Under the pieces are notes generated by a model, which saw nothing but the letters and a program-made list of their open reading frames with translations, ran no database searches and had not been told where the DNA came from. DNA of 64,000 nucleotides from Streptomyces rimosus subsp. rimosus (GTDB lineage Bacteria > Actinomycetota > Actinomycetes > Streptomycetales > Streptomycetaceae), in the NCBI RefSeq assembly GCF_000720725.1, contig NZ_JOCQ01000032.1, positions 20,442 to 84,441 on the forward strand, given 5' to 3'. Positions within the stretch are counted from its first letter, which is position 1. Each line of letters begins with the position of its first letter. The position numbers and the translations under genes are program-made. This document shows, piece by piece, positions 40,969 through 49,186 of this stretch.

Positions 40969-40997
40969 GGGCCTGTGGCCGCCCCGGCCACAGGCCC
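40969..40997. terminator. Bidirectional hairpin between MFS and MarR genes
   Basis: Perfect 12-bp stem gggcctgtggcc with ggccacaggccc and a 5-nt loop, 13 nt after the exporter stop and between convergent genes. Confidence 0.8.
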
Positions 40998-41023
40998 CTA
41001 CGGCGCCGGCCTGCCCTTGCTCC

Positions 41024-41521
41024 TCAGCGGAGCCAGGGCAGGTCGGCGCCTTGCGGTTGCAGGCCGTCGGCCACCGTGCGGCAGATGGCGGCCAGCTGGC
41101 CGACCTGCTCGGGGCTGAGCCGGTCGAATATGGCCGCCCGTACGGCGGAGACATGGCCGGGCGCGGCCTTCTCCAGGACGCGCAGGCCCTCGTCGGTGAG
41201 GACGGCGTTCTGGCCGCGCTTGTCCGACGGGCAGTCCTCGCGCCGGACCCAGCCGCTCTTCTCCAGGCGGGCCACGGCGTGCGACAGCCGGGAGCGGGTG
41301 ATCTTGGCGTTCTGGGCCAGTTCGGTCATCCGCAACCGGCGCCGGGGCGCCCGGGAGAGCTGGACGAGCAGCCCGTAATAGACGTGCGGCATGCCCGCGT
41401 CCCGCTGGAGCTGGCGGTCGAGATGGTCCTCCAGGAGCGTGGTGGCATGCAGGTACGACTGCCAGGCGTACTGCTCTTCGTCGCTGAGCCAGTGCGGCTC
41501 GCCTGCGGGTTCGTTGCTCAT
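41024..41521 (-). CDS. MarR-family transcriptional regulator
   Basis: A 165-residue winged-helix MarR regulator: YYGLLVQLSRAPRRRLRMTE, LAQNAKITRSRLSHAVARLE and the wing GWVRREDCPSDKRGQNAVLT. ATG 41521 and GTG 41530 are both possible starts. The sequence upstream, cttgaagttttaaccaag (41552-41569), is A/T-rich with weak dyad symmetry and may be its operator. Convergent with the DHA2 exporter gene, which is a plausible target. Confidence 0.93.
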   Translation of the reverse strand: MSNEPAGEPHWLSDEEQYAWQSYLHATTLLEDHLDRQLQRDAGMPHVYYGLLVQLSRAPRRRLRMTELAQNAKITRSRLSHAVARLEKSGWVRREDCPSDKRGQNAVLTDEGLRVLEKAAPGHVSAVRAAIFDRLSPEQVGQLAAICRTVADGLQPQGADLPWLR

Positions 41522-41654
41522 ACCATCCACTGTCTCACCGCCACGCTGATTCTTGAAGTTTTAACCAAGGGTGACGAGCGGGAAATGCGCAGGTGAGCCA
41601 TCGTCCGCGGAGCCCCGGTTTTTTCAGGAACGCTCCGGAACGTGGCCGATCCGT

Positions 41655-42752
41655 TCAGGAATCGGCGGGAATCAGCTGCTGGGCGCGTACAGCGGCGGAC
41701 AGAGCCCGATCGGCGCCCTGCGGAGCGCCGTCCGCACCGCCGTCCGCGCCCTCGTCACTCTCCGCGGACCACTTCGCCACGTCCAGCGCGGTGTCGGTCA
41801 TCTTGATGACGTGTTCGTCGCCGTGCAGCGCCGCCCGCTCGAAAACCTCCTCGGCCACGAGCCGCCCGCCGTCCTCCAGCGGCGGTTGCGCCTCGGGGGC
41901 GGAGTAGACCGAAGTGATCGCCGCGCTCGCCGTCCAGACCGCGCCGAGCGAGGGCGCCCACAGCCCGCGGGGGAGCGCGGGCAGGGTGCGCAGGACGGCG
42001 TTCGGGGCGGTGGCGGTGTGCACCATCAGGACCCCGTGGCCGTGCCCATGGCCGAGGTAGTGGTGCACGGTTTCCCTGACGAGCGCGGTGAGTTGGGCGC
42101 GTACGGCGTCGGGGTCGTCGTCCGGTACGTGCAGCGACTCGGCGGTGGTCAGCCAGCCGGGCGTGCCGGGCAGCTGGGCCAAGCCGTCCAGGGGCAGGAC
42201 CTGCTGGTCGGCGACGCGCGGGAGGGCGGCCAGCGCTTCGGCGGGGGAGGCGGTGCCGGTGGGGTTCACGGAGACGGGCAGGGCGGTGTGCCGGGCGGCC
42301 CAGTAGCCGAGGGCGTGCGCCAACTCCGCGACGCGGGGCGCCTCTTCACCGTCCTCAAGGAGCGTGCGTACGACGTGGCCGACCCGGATGACGGGGTGCG
42401 TCGCGGCCCCGGCGATGCCGGGCAGTAAGCGCGGCCACCACTCGGCGAGCACGTCGCGCCACGGGCGTTCGGCGACGAGCCGGGTGAAGTACGCGGTCCA
42501 GTCGGCGACCCGGCGCGGATCTCCCAGCGCCTGCCGCCAGTTGGCGTCGGTGACCGCGCCTCGGAGGCTCGGCACGTCCTCCAGCTTCTCCTCGTAATGA
42601 TCGAGCCAGCGGTGCACGGAATCCGCCTGCCCATGCCTGACCAGCGCTTCCACGGCCATCGGCCCGTGATTGGCGAGGAAGCCCCGGAACTCGGGCCCCG
42701 AGGCGTGCAGGCGCTCCAGAGCTTCGTCGAGAATTCCGCTCGTGGTGTCCAT
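41655..42752 (-). CDS. Questin-oxidase-like protein
   Basis: A 365-residue, mainly helical protein of the questin oxidase/DUF4243 family, named for a fungal Baeyer-Villiger-like ring-opening enzyme; bacterial members are uncharacterised. Blocks: FRGFLANHGPMAVEALVRHG, WRDVLAEWWPRLLPGIAGAA then THPVIRVGHVVRTL, RVAELAHALGYWAARH, and a His-rich HHYLGHGHGHGVLMVHTAT. The GHGHGHG stretch could bind a metal. ATG 42752 gives a normal family N-terminus. The C-terminus is Gly/Ala/Asp-rich. No obvious operon partner. Confidence 0.88.
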   Translation of the reverse strand: MDTTSGILDEALERLHASGPEFRGFLANHGPMAVEALVRHGQADSVHRWLDHYEEKLEDVPSLRGAVTDANWRQALGDPRRVADWTAYFTRLVAERPWRDVLAEWWPRLLPGIAGAATHPVIRVGHVVRTLLEDGEEAPRVAELAHALGYWAARHTALPVSVNPTGTASPAEALAALPRVADQQVLPLDGLAQLPGTPGWLTTAESLHVPDDDPDAVRAQLTALVRETVHHYLGHGHGHGVLMVHTATAPNAVLRTLPALPRGLWAPSLGAVWTASAAITSVYSAPEAQPPLEDGGRLVAEEVFERAALHGDEHVIKMTDTALDVAKWSAESDEGADGGADGAPQGADRALSAAVRAQQLIPADS

Positions 42753-42850
42753 CCGCCGAGGCTAGGCGCGTGATGTGGGCGCGGTAACGGACGGCGGTCC
42801 TACGTCGCGGTACGCAGATGGTCGTACGGCCGGCGGCGGGCCTACTGCTC

Positions 42851-42881
42851 CCGATACCCGACAGAAGGTGTCGGGTATCGG
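42851..42881. promoter_or_regulatory. Perfect 13-bp inverted repeat before the PPOX gene
   Basis: ccgatacccgaca and tgtcgggtatcgg flank the 5-nt spacer gaagg. It ends where the ribosome site (ggaagg) begins, 15 nt before the ATG, so it could be a repressor operator or an mRNA hairpin occluding translation. Confidence 0.7.
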
Positions 42882-42896
42882 AAGGAAGGTGGGTGC

Positions 42897-43427
42897 ATGA
42901 CGAGCGATGAGACATGCACGGGCGTGAGCTGGGCCGGTTTCGCGGCCGCGGAGCCGGAGGCGGCGGAGCGGGTGGAGGCGCGCTTCGGGGCGTACCGGCA
43001 CCACGTCCTCGGGACGCTCCGCCGCGACGGTTCGCCGCGCCTGAGCGGCATCGAGGCGGACTTCCGCGCCGGAGAACTGTGGCTGGGCATGATGTCCGGC
43101 TCCCGCAAGGCACGGGACCTGCGGCGCGACCCGCGCTTCGCGCTGCACGCCAACCCGGGGCCGGGCACGGACCTGGCGGGCGGCGACGTGCGGATCGCCG
43201 GGCGGGCCGTGGAGGTGACCGACCCGGCGGTCCTCGCGTGGTACGTGGACGAGACGGAGCCGCCGGAGCCGTTCCACCTGTTCCGGGCGGAGCTGACCGA
43301 GGTGATCCGTACGTACGTGGCGGACCCGCACATCGTGCTCGAAGCCTGGCGGTCCAGCGGCCCCCTGCGCGTCATCCGGCGGGGGAACGGGGCCGAGCCG
43401 CCCGAGGTCACGCTCGCGTCCGGGTGA
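42897..43427 (+). CDS. Pyridoxamine 5'-phosphate oxidase-family protein
   Basis: A 176-residue split-barrel flavin-binding-type protein: HHVLGTLRRDGSPRLSGIEA, then the second barrel strands ELWLGMMSGSRKARDLRRDP and RFALHAN. The family includes F420- or FMN-dependent reductases and heme-degrading proteins; the cofactor here is not determinable. GGAAGGAAGGTGG precedes ATG 42897. Expression is probably controlled through the perfect inverted repeat adjoining the ribosome site. Confidence 0.9.
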   Translation: MTSDETCTGVSWAGFAAAEPEAAERVEARFGAYRHHVLGTLRRDGSPRLSGIEADFRAGELWLGMMSGSRKARDLRRDPRFALHANPGPGTDLAGGDVRIAGRAVEVTDPAVLAWYVDETEPPEPFHLFRAELTEVIRTYVADPHIVLEAWRSSGPLRVIRRGNGAEPPEVTLASG

Positions 43428-43446
43428 GCCGGAGCGGGCGCGCCCG

Positions 43447-44670
43447 TCAGGTCGCGGTGATCTGGAAGGTGCAGTTGCGGCGGCTGTCGTAGTCGGACGC
43501 GAAGGCCAGTACGTCGCCCTGTTCGGTGACCATCAGGCCCTCGCAGTCGCTGTAACCGCGTGGTGTGCCCAGGTCGACGAATGCGCCGTTCCGCCACAGG
43601 CAGGCCCGGGTGGCATAGCCGTCCGTGGAGTAACGGCCCGCGATCTCCCGGCGGTTGTTGATGCCCAGCGGCCACACGTCCTTCTTGCCGTTGGTGGGCA
43701 GCCGGGTCATCCGGCCTTCGCTCCACAGGAAGGGGAGGTGCCCGTCGGCGGTGTGGCTGATCCCGATCACGTCGCCGAGGTCGTTCATGGGCCGGCGGGT
43801 GAAGGAGAGATCGACGCCGTACGGGCCCAGCGAGCCCAGGTCGGTCAGATGGCCGTCCTGCCAGATGAAGGCGCGCTGGAAGCCGCCGCCCGAGGGCGGG
43901 CGGTAGGTGCCGAGCACCTGACCGCGCGCGTTGAGATCGGTCAGGCCGGAGATGCCGAGCGGGGTCAGGTCGGTGGCGGTACGGCCGTCCCAGAAGAAGG
44001 CGTACGTGGTGCCGGAGGCGTAGACGCTGCTGATCAGCTGGCCGCTGTCGTTGAAGCCACGCGGATGGACACCGCCGGTCTGGCCCGCGGGCGGAACGAT
44101 CTCGGTGCGGGCGCCGCTCGCCAGGTCGTACACGAAGCCGCGGTAGGGGAGGGCGGGGCGCTCCGAGGAGCGGTAGACGACCTGGCCGCGGTTGTTGAGG
44201 CAGTGGGCGCGGCTGTCCCGGTAGCGCGGGTCGGTCTCCAGGAACACGGGCTCCGCGGCCGCGCCGCCGGGCCAGGCGGTGGCAGTCTGAAGGTCCTCCG
44301 CACCGCCCCGGTGACTGCCCGCGAGCTGCCCGTTGTCGTTGATCGCTTCCAGGTAGAGGCTGCCGCCGGAGGCGGGCAGCCGGGCCGTGGTCAGCCGCCG
44401 GTTCGCCCAGACCAGCGCGTTGGCGGTGCCGCCCGTCCCTTCCGAGGACCCGATCACATGACCGTTCCGGTTCAGGTCCAGGGGCTGCCACATGTGGAAG
44501 CCGTCCGGGTCGCCCACGGGGGCGGAGGTCACGCGGCGGGGCGCGCCGCGTACGGCCGCCGTCGCCGGGGTGGCACCGGCGACGGCGGTCATCGCTCCGC
44601 ACGCGGTGGCCGCCAGTAAGGCGCGCCTGCTGACATACGGGGTTCTCCGGGGTCTCTGGTGTCTCGGCAT
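43447..44670 (-). CDS. Secreted HAF-repeat beta-propeller-like protein
   Basis: A 407-residue exported protein. The N-terminus has SRRALLAATACGAMTAVAGA followed by TPATAA, a Tat-like twin-Arg signal with an AxA cleavage site. The mature part is built of HAF-type repeats, each with a short Phe-Trp or Ile-Trp strand plus an Asn-rich turn: LNRNGHVIGSSEG, INDNGQLAGSHRG, LNNRGQVVYRSS, FNDSGQLISSVY, LNARGQVLGTYR and INNRREIAGRYS. Such proteins are secreted and of unknown function, probably binding. No catalytic motif seen. ATG 44670 is the first start; the ribosome site is weak. Confidence 0.85.
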   Translation of the reverse strand: MPRHQRPRRTPYVSRRALLAATACGAMTAVAGATPATAAVRGAPRRVTSAPVGDPDGFHMWQPLDLNRNGHVIGSSEGTGGTANALVWANRRLTTARLPASGGSLYLEAINDNGQLAGSHRGGAEDLQTATAWPGGAAAEPVFLETDPRYRDSRAHCLNNRGQVVYRSSERPALPYRGFVYDLASGARTEIVPPAGQTGGVHPRGFNDSGQLISSVYASGTTYAFFWDGRTATDLTPLGISGLTDLNARGQVLGTYRPPSGGGFQRAFIWQDGHLTDLGSLGPYGVDLSFTRRPMNDLGDVIGISHTADGHLPFLWSEGRMTRLPTNGKKDVWPLGINNRREIAGRYSTDGYATRACLWRNGAFVDLGTPRGYSDCEGLMVTEQGDVLAFASDYDSRRNCTFQITAT

Positions 44671-44722
44671 GACGGCAGGGTGGCAGCCGTGCCGGAGGAA
44701 CGGGACCCCTGGAGGCGGGTGC

Positions 44723-45259
44723 TCAGTTGGACGGGTGCGGGTGGCGGTGGGCCCGGCGCGGGCGGTGTTCGCCGTGGGGCTCGCGGGTGCGGTGGGTACG
44801 GAAGATGTACAGGGAGACGGCGAACATCACCGCGCCCATCACCAGCCCCATGCGCACCGACTCCAGGGTGGTGTGCCCGGCCGTGCCGGAGATGCTGTAG
44901 AGGTAGCCGATCGCGGTGCCGAAGAAGGCTCCGTACGCCAGCGCCCGTACCTCCGTGACCAGGGTCGGCTGGACCCGTACGAGCAGCAGGCCGAGCACTC
45001 CGCTGACGACGGCCGTGATCAGGCCCAGCAGCCAGGCGTGGCCCAGCGAGGAACCGCTGGTGCGGTCGACGAAGACGGTCCACAGGCCGTAGAGGAGTGC
45101 CGCGGCGACGGGCAGGGCCACGGCGGTGCCGGACCTGCCGTGCGGCTCGGAGCCGGGTGTGTTCGAGCCGGGTGTGTGCGCGGGTGCTGCGTTCGGGTGC
45201 GACGCGGGCCGCGGCCGCTGGTCGGCGGTCGCGCCGTGCCGGTGGGCGGGCGTCTGCAT
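44723..45259 (-). CDS. Four-helix membrane protein of unknown function
   Basis: A 178-residue protein with a His/Pro-rich cytoplasmic N-terminus (~45 residues) and four TM helices: VALPVAAALLYGLWTVFV, GHAWLLGLITAVVSGVLGLL, VRALAYGAFFGTAIGYLY and VRMGLVMGAVMFAVSLYIF. The C-terminus is basic with several His (HRPRRAHRHPHPSN). GAGAGGAG precedes ATG 45259. I do not recognise a family. Confidence 0.8.
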   Translation of the reverse strand: MQTPAHRHGATADQRPRPASHPNAAPAHTPGSNTPGSEPHGRSGTAVALPVAAALLYGLWTVFVDRTSGSSLGHAWLLGLITAVVSGVLGLLLVRVQPTLVTEVRALAYGAFFGTAIGYLYSISGTAGHTTLESVRMGLVMGAVMFAVSLYIFRTHRTREPHGEHRPRRAHRHPHPSN

Positions 45260-45314
45260 GACGGGCTCCTCTCACTCGCCCCGTCTTCCAGGCCACACCC
45301 GCACCCCGCGAGCG

Positions 45315-45890
45315 TCAACCGGAGGAGCCGGTGCCCAGGTGTTTCTCGTACCAGGCGACGTCCCAGTAGCGCCCGAACTTGCGGCCGACCTCCCCGTACG
45401 TACCGACGTGCCGGAAGCCGAAGCGGGCGTGGAGCCGGACGGATGCCTCGTTGGGCAGGGCGATGCCCGCGTAGGCGCGGTGCACGTCCTCGTCGGCGAG
45501 GGCTTCGAAGAGCGCCTTGTAGAGCAGCGTGCCGACGCCGCGGCCCGCGGCCTGCGGCGCGCAGTAGACGCTGACCTCGACCGAAGTGGAATAGGCGGGC
45601 TTGATCCGGAAAGGACTACTGGTCACATAGCCCAATAGCCCGTCACCGTGACCGGGGAGCCGCCCGTCCGGTGCCCGCTCCCGCTGCGCCCGCTCCTGAG
45701 CAACCAGAAGGCGGTGCGGGCCGTCTTCAGGGTGGGAGAGCAACCACGGGCGCCGCTGCTCGGGGGTGAAGGGCTCCGTGTCGAATGTGATGGTCGTCTC
45801 ACGGACGTAGTGGTTGTAGAGGTCCGTGAGGGCACCGAGATCAGCTTCGGTGGCCGTTCTGACCTGCACTTCCCGGTACTCCGACGGCAT
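45315..45890 (-). CDS. GNAT acetyltransferase, phosphinothricin acetyltransferase-like
   Basis: A 191-residue GNAT protein. The N-terminus VQVRTATEADLGALTDLYNH, then YVRETTITFDTEPFT, acetyl-CoA loop GRGVGTLLYKALFEAL and the C-terminal ARFGFRHVGTYGEVGRKFGR, then YWDVAWYEK match the Pat/Bar subgroup, which N-acetylates small amines such as methionine sulfoximine or phosphinothricin. An insert (ERAQRERAPDGRLPGHGDG) lengthens the loop before strand 4. ATG 45890 fits the family start. Natural substrate here is unknown. Confidence 0.92.
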   Translation of the reverse strand: MPSEYREVQVRTATEADLGALTDLYNHYVRETTITFDTEPFTPEQRRPWLLSHPEDGPHRLLVAQERAQRERAPDGRLPGHGDGLLGYVTSSPFRIKPAYSTSVEVSVYCAPQAAGRGVGTLLYKALFEALADEDVHRAYAGIALPNEASVRLHARFGFRHVGTYGEVGRKFGRYWDVAWYEKHLGTGSSG

Positions 45891-46079
45891 CCGCCCTCCT
45901 TGGTGGGGATGCAGGGTACTGCATGATCACGAAAATGGGTGCGCGTCGTGGGAATTCTGTCCGGATTCCAGCCGTTGTTTCCTTCGGAAGGGGTACTCGG
46001 AGGCCAGACAGCACCCGGTGTCCCCACCGCCACCATCCCGCGACCGACTCACGCAGACTCATCGCAAGGGAGCACACGC

Positions 46080-47081
46080 ATGGCAACCCGTGCCGTCGCC
46101 CGTCGTCAGGCCACCAGCAGCGGTGCCGACGGGGCCAACAGTGTTCGCGCCGTAGGCGGGGAGATCGCCGACCGCGACCTGGTCGGCATGTACCTCGACG
46201 AGATCGCGCGTACCCCTCTGCTCGACGCCGCCCGTGAGGTCGAGCTCTCCCAGACCATCGAAGCGGGTGTCTACGCCCGGCAGATCCTCGACGGGATCGT
46301 CGAGGACGGCAACGCCGCCGGCGGCACCCGCGAGGAGCTCCAGGCCCTGGCCGACGAGGCGGAGAAGGCCAAGGACATCTTCATCCGCTCCAACCTGCGC
46401 CTGGTCGTAGCGGTCGCCCGCCGCTACCCGCGCTCCGGCCTGCCCCTGCTCGACCTGATCCAGGAGGGCAACGCGGGCCTGGTCCGTGCGGTCGAGAAGT
46501 TCGACTACGCCAAGGGCTTCAAGTTCTCCACGTACGCGACGTGGTGGATCCGCCAGGCCATCACCCGCTCCATCGCGGACCAGTCGCGCACCATCCGGCT
46601 GCCCGTCCACCTCGTGGAGGAGCTGGGCCGCATCCGCCGCGTCCAGCGCGAGTTCAACCGCGAGAACGGCCGCGACCCGGAGCCCGCCGAGGTCGCCCAG
46701 GAGCTGGGCTCCACGCCCGAGCGCGTCACGGACGTGCTGGACTGGGCGCGCGACCCGGTCAGCCTGAACATGTCGGTCGACGACGAGGGCGACACCCAGT
46801 TCGGCGACCTGCTGGAGGACACCTCCGCGGCCTCGCCCGAGCAGTCCGTCCTGACGCTGCTGCGCAGCGAGGAGCTGGAGGACCTGATCGACCGCCTCGA
46901 CCACCGCACGGCCTCGATCATCAAGGCTCGGTACGGCATCGAGGACGGCCGCGAGCGGACGCTCACCGAGGTCGGCAAGCAGCACGGCCTCACGCGCGAG
47001 CGCATCCGGCAGATAGAGAAGCACGCGCTGCTGGAGCTGAAGCGGATGGCACGCGACACGGGGTTCGACGCGGCGGCATAG
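46080..47081 (+). CDS. hrdD: Group 2 sigma-70 factor HrdD
   Basis: A 333-residue sigma factor close to what I know of Streptomyces HrdD: start MATRAVARRQA, region 1.2 DRDLVGMYLDEIARTPLLDA, region 2 FIRSNLRLVVAVARRYPRSG and KGFKFSTYATWWIRQAITRS, region 3 and region 4 with EDGRERTLTEVGKQHGL, then TRERIRQIEKHALLELKRMA. It recognises promoters like HrdB and is non-essential. ATG 46080 follows AAGGGAG. It lies upstream of the fru operon, as I recall for hrdD (SCO3202) and fruRKA in S. coelicolor. A GC-rich hairpin with TTT follows. Confidence 0.95.
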   Translation: MATRAVARRQATSSGADGANSVRAVGGEIADRDLVGMYLDEIARTPLLDAAREVELSQTIEAGVYARQILDGIVEDGNAAGGTREELQALADEAEKAKDIFIRSNLRLVVAVARRYPRSGLPLLDLIQEGNAGLVRAVEKFDYAKGFKFSTYATWWIRQAITRSIADQSRTIRLPVHLVEELGRIRRVQREFNRENGRDPEPAEVAQELGSTPERVTDVLDWARDPVSLNMSVDDEGDTQFGDLLEDTSAASPEQSVLTLLRSEELEDLIDRLDHRTASIIKARYGIEDGRERTLTEVGKQHGLTRERIRQIEKHALLELKRMARDTGFDAAA

Positions 47082-47194
47082 GGCGGTCGCGCCCTGGGCC
47101 CCGCTCTCGCGTCCCCGTCGGTGGTGGCCTGACGCGGGATGAGCGGCGGTCGCGTGTGCGTGGTCCCTGCCTCCCTCACCCCTTCCCTCAAGAC

Positions 47195-47237
47195 GAGCCC
47201 CGGTGCCGTACTCCCCCCTTCGGTACCGGGGCTCTTT
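47195..47237 (+). terminator. Rho-independent-like terminator after hrdD
   Basis: 13-bp stem gagccccggtgcc with ggtaccggggctc (one G-T pair), 14-nt loop, then ttt. It isolates hrdD from the fru operon. Confidence 0.8.
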
Positions 47238-47297
47238 GCTGCGCTTCGGCACTTCTTACTGCCCTTCAGCACCGGCTTCGTGCTGCCGGGTGTGCCC

Positions 47298-47330
47298 GTT
47301 TACGTTGATTGCGGGCCCGGATGTGTTTAC
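47298..47330. promoter_or_regulatory. Direct-repeat operator candidate before fruR
   Basis: gtttac occurs at 47298 and again at 47325, 27 bp apart, in a locally A/T-richer stretch ~70 nt before the regulator ATG. DeoR-family proteins often bind such spaced direct repeats, so autorepression by FruR is likely. Confidence 0.5.
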
Positions 47331-47399
47331 TTCACGCCTGTCCGGTCGTACCTTTGCCTTGAAACCACACGGTCGGGCATGAGGCAGGCGTAAATCATC

Positions 47400-48170
47400 A
47401 TGTACGCAGCGGAGCGGCAGCAGGAGATCCTGCGTCTGGCGCGCGAGGGCGGGCGGGTCGACGTCCTCTCCCTCGCCGAGGAGTTCCAGGTCACCGCCGA
47501 GACCGTCCGCCGGGACCTGAAGGCCCTGGACCGGGCCGGGCTGGTGCGCCGGGTGCACGGCGGCGCCATCCCGGCCGGGCGCCTGGACTTCGAGCCGGAC
47601 CTCGCCGAGCGGGACACCGTCGCCGCCGACGAGAAGCAGCGCATCGCGCGGGCCGCGCTCGCCGAACTGCCCGGCGGCTCCGCACCCGGCAGCGTGATCC
47701 TCGACGCGGGCACCACGGCCGCCCGGATCGCCGCCGAGCTGCCGCTGGAGGCCGAGCTGACCGTCGTCACGCACGCCCTCCCGGTCGCCGCCCGGCTGGC
47801 CGACCACCCGGGCCTGACCCTGCACCTCGTCGGCGGCCGCATCCGGCACCGTACGCGGGCCGCCGTCGACGACTGGGCCCTGCGCGCCTACCGCGAGATC
47901 AACGCGGACGTGGTGTTCCTGGCGACCAACGGCTTCTCCCTGGAAGGCGGCCTGACCACCCCCGACCTCGCCGAGGCGGCCGTCAAGCGGGCCGCGGTCG
48001 CCGCCGCGCGGCGGGTCGTGCTCGTCGCGGACAGCAGCAAGTTCGGGCAGGTGCACTTCGCCCGCTTCGGCGGACTCGACGACGTGGACCTGCTCGTCAC
48101 CGACACCGGGCTCAGCCCCGACGACGCCCTCGCCATCGAGCGCGCGGGCACGGAAGTAGTGCGCGCATGA
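47400..48170 (+). CDS. fruR: DeoR-family regulator of the fructose operon
   Basis: A 256-residue DeoR protein: winged HTH (ERQQEILRLAREGGRVDVLS, then FQVTAETVRRDLKALDRAGL, and VRRVHGGAIP) and the sugar-phosphate domain (VILDAGTTAARIAAEL, DADVVFLATNGFSLEGGLTT-like region, VLVADSSKFGQVHFARFG). The inducer should be fructose 1-phosphate or a relative. Its stop overlaps the fruK start (ATGA), so it heads the operon and probably represses it through repeats near 47298. Confidence 0.93.
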   Translation: MYAAERQQEILRLAREGGRVDVLSLAEEFQVTAETVRRDLKALDRAGLVRRVHGGAIPAGRLDFEPDLAERDTVAADEKQRIARAALAELPGGSAPGSVILDAGTTAARIAAELPLEAELTVVTHALPVAARLADHPGLTLHLVGGRIRHRTRAAVDDWALRAYREINADVVFLATNGFSLEGGLTTPDLAEAAVKRAAVAAARRVVLVADSSKFGQVHFARFGGLDDVDLLVTDTGLSPDDALAIERAGTEVVRA

Positions 48171-49114
48171 TCCTCACCGTCACCCCCAACCCCAGCCTGG
48201 ACCGTACGTACGAGATCCCCGCGCTGGAGCGCGGCGCCGTGCTGCGCGCCACCGCCGACCGGATCGACCCGGGCGGCAAGGGCGTCAACGTCTCCCGGGC
48301 CGTCGCGGCGGCCGGGCACCGCACGCTCGCCGTGCTGCCGCTGGGCGGACCGGCGGGCGCGGCGCTGGGCGGCCTGCTGGCGGCGGAGGGCATCGAGGTC
48401 GCGGGCGTACCGGTGGCCGGGCAGACCCGGTCGAACATCTCCGCCGTCGAACCGGACGGCACCCTCACGAAGATCAACGCTGCGGGGCCGGAGCTGACGG
48501 CCGACGAGTCGCGGGCGCTGCTGGACACCGTACGGACCCGGTCGGCCGGGGCGGACTGGATCGCCTGCTGCGGCAGCCTGCCGCGCGGGCTGGCCCCTTC
48601 CTGGTACGCGGAACTGGTCGCCCAGGTGCACCGGGCCGGAGCCCGGATCGCGCTCGACACGTCGGGACCGTCGCTGACCGCGGCGCTGCGCGCGCGGCCG
48701 GACGTCGTCAAACCGAACGCGGAGGAACTCGCCCAGGCGGTGGGCCGCCCGCTGCGCACCATCGGCGACGCGGTCGAGGCCGCGCGCGAACTGCGGGACC
48801 TGGGCGCGGGCGCGGTGCTCGCCTCCCTCGGCGCGGACGGGCAGCTGCTCGTGGACGCGGACGGGGTGCGGTTCGCTTCCGCGCGGGTCGGGGCCGTACG
48901 CAGCAACGTGGGCGCGGGCGACGCTTCGCTGGCCGGGTTCCTGGCGGCGGGCGGGACCGGCGTATCGGCGCTGGCCTCGGCGGTGGCGTACGGGGCCGCG
49001 GCGGTGCAGTTGCCGGGCAGTGCGATGCCGACGCCGAAGGATCTCGATCTTTCGGCAGTGGTCGTGGGGGAGACGGTGCCCGTGGCGATGGAGCTGCGGG
49101 AGCCGGCGGGGTGA
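48167..49114 (+). CDS. fruK: 1-phosphofructokinase
   Basis: A 315-residue PfkB-family kinase phosphorylating fructose 1-phosphate to the 1,6-bisphosphate. The start MILTVTPNPSLDRTYEI, the substrate loop DRIDPGGKGVNVSRAVAAAG and the anion-hole/catalytic VGAGDASLAGFLAAGG (Asp base in GAGD) are diagnostic. Translation is coupled to fruR by ATGA. The next gene, the PTS permease, follows after 72 nt. Together they take fructose from import to glycolysis. Confidence 0.95.
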   Translation: MILTVTPNPSLDRTYEIPALERGAVLRATADRIDPGGKGVNVSRAVAAAGHRTLAVLPLGGPAGAALGGLLAAEGIEVAGVPVAGQTRSNISAVEPDGTLTKINAAGPELTADESRALLDTVRTRSAGADWIACCGSLPRGLAPSWYAELVAQVHRAGARIALDTSGPSLTAALRARPDVVKPNAEELAQAVGRPLRTIGDAVEAARELRDLGAGAVLASLGADGQLLVDADGVRFASARVGAVRSNVGAGDASLAGFLAAGGTGVSALASAVAYGAAAVQLPGSAMPTPKDLDLSAVVVGETVPVAMELREPAG

Positions 49115-49186
49115 GCGGGGCGGGGTTGAGCGGACCGGTTCCTTCCGGAACCGGGCGTGGACGTGGAGCGAGCGAAGGAGCCCGCG

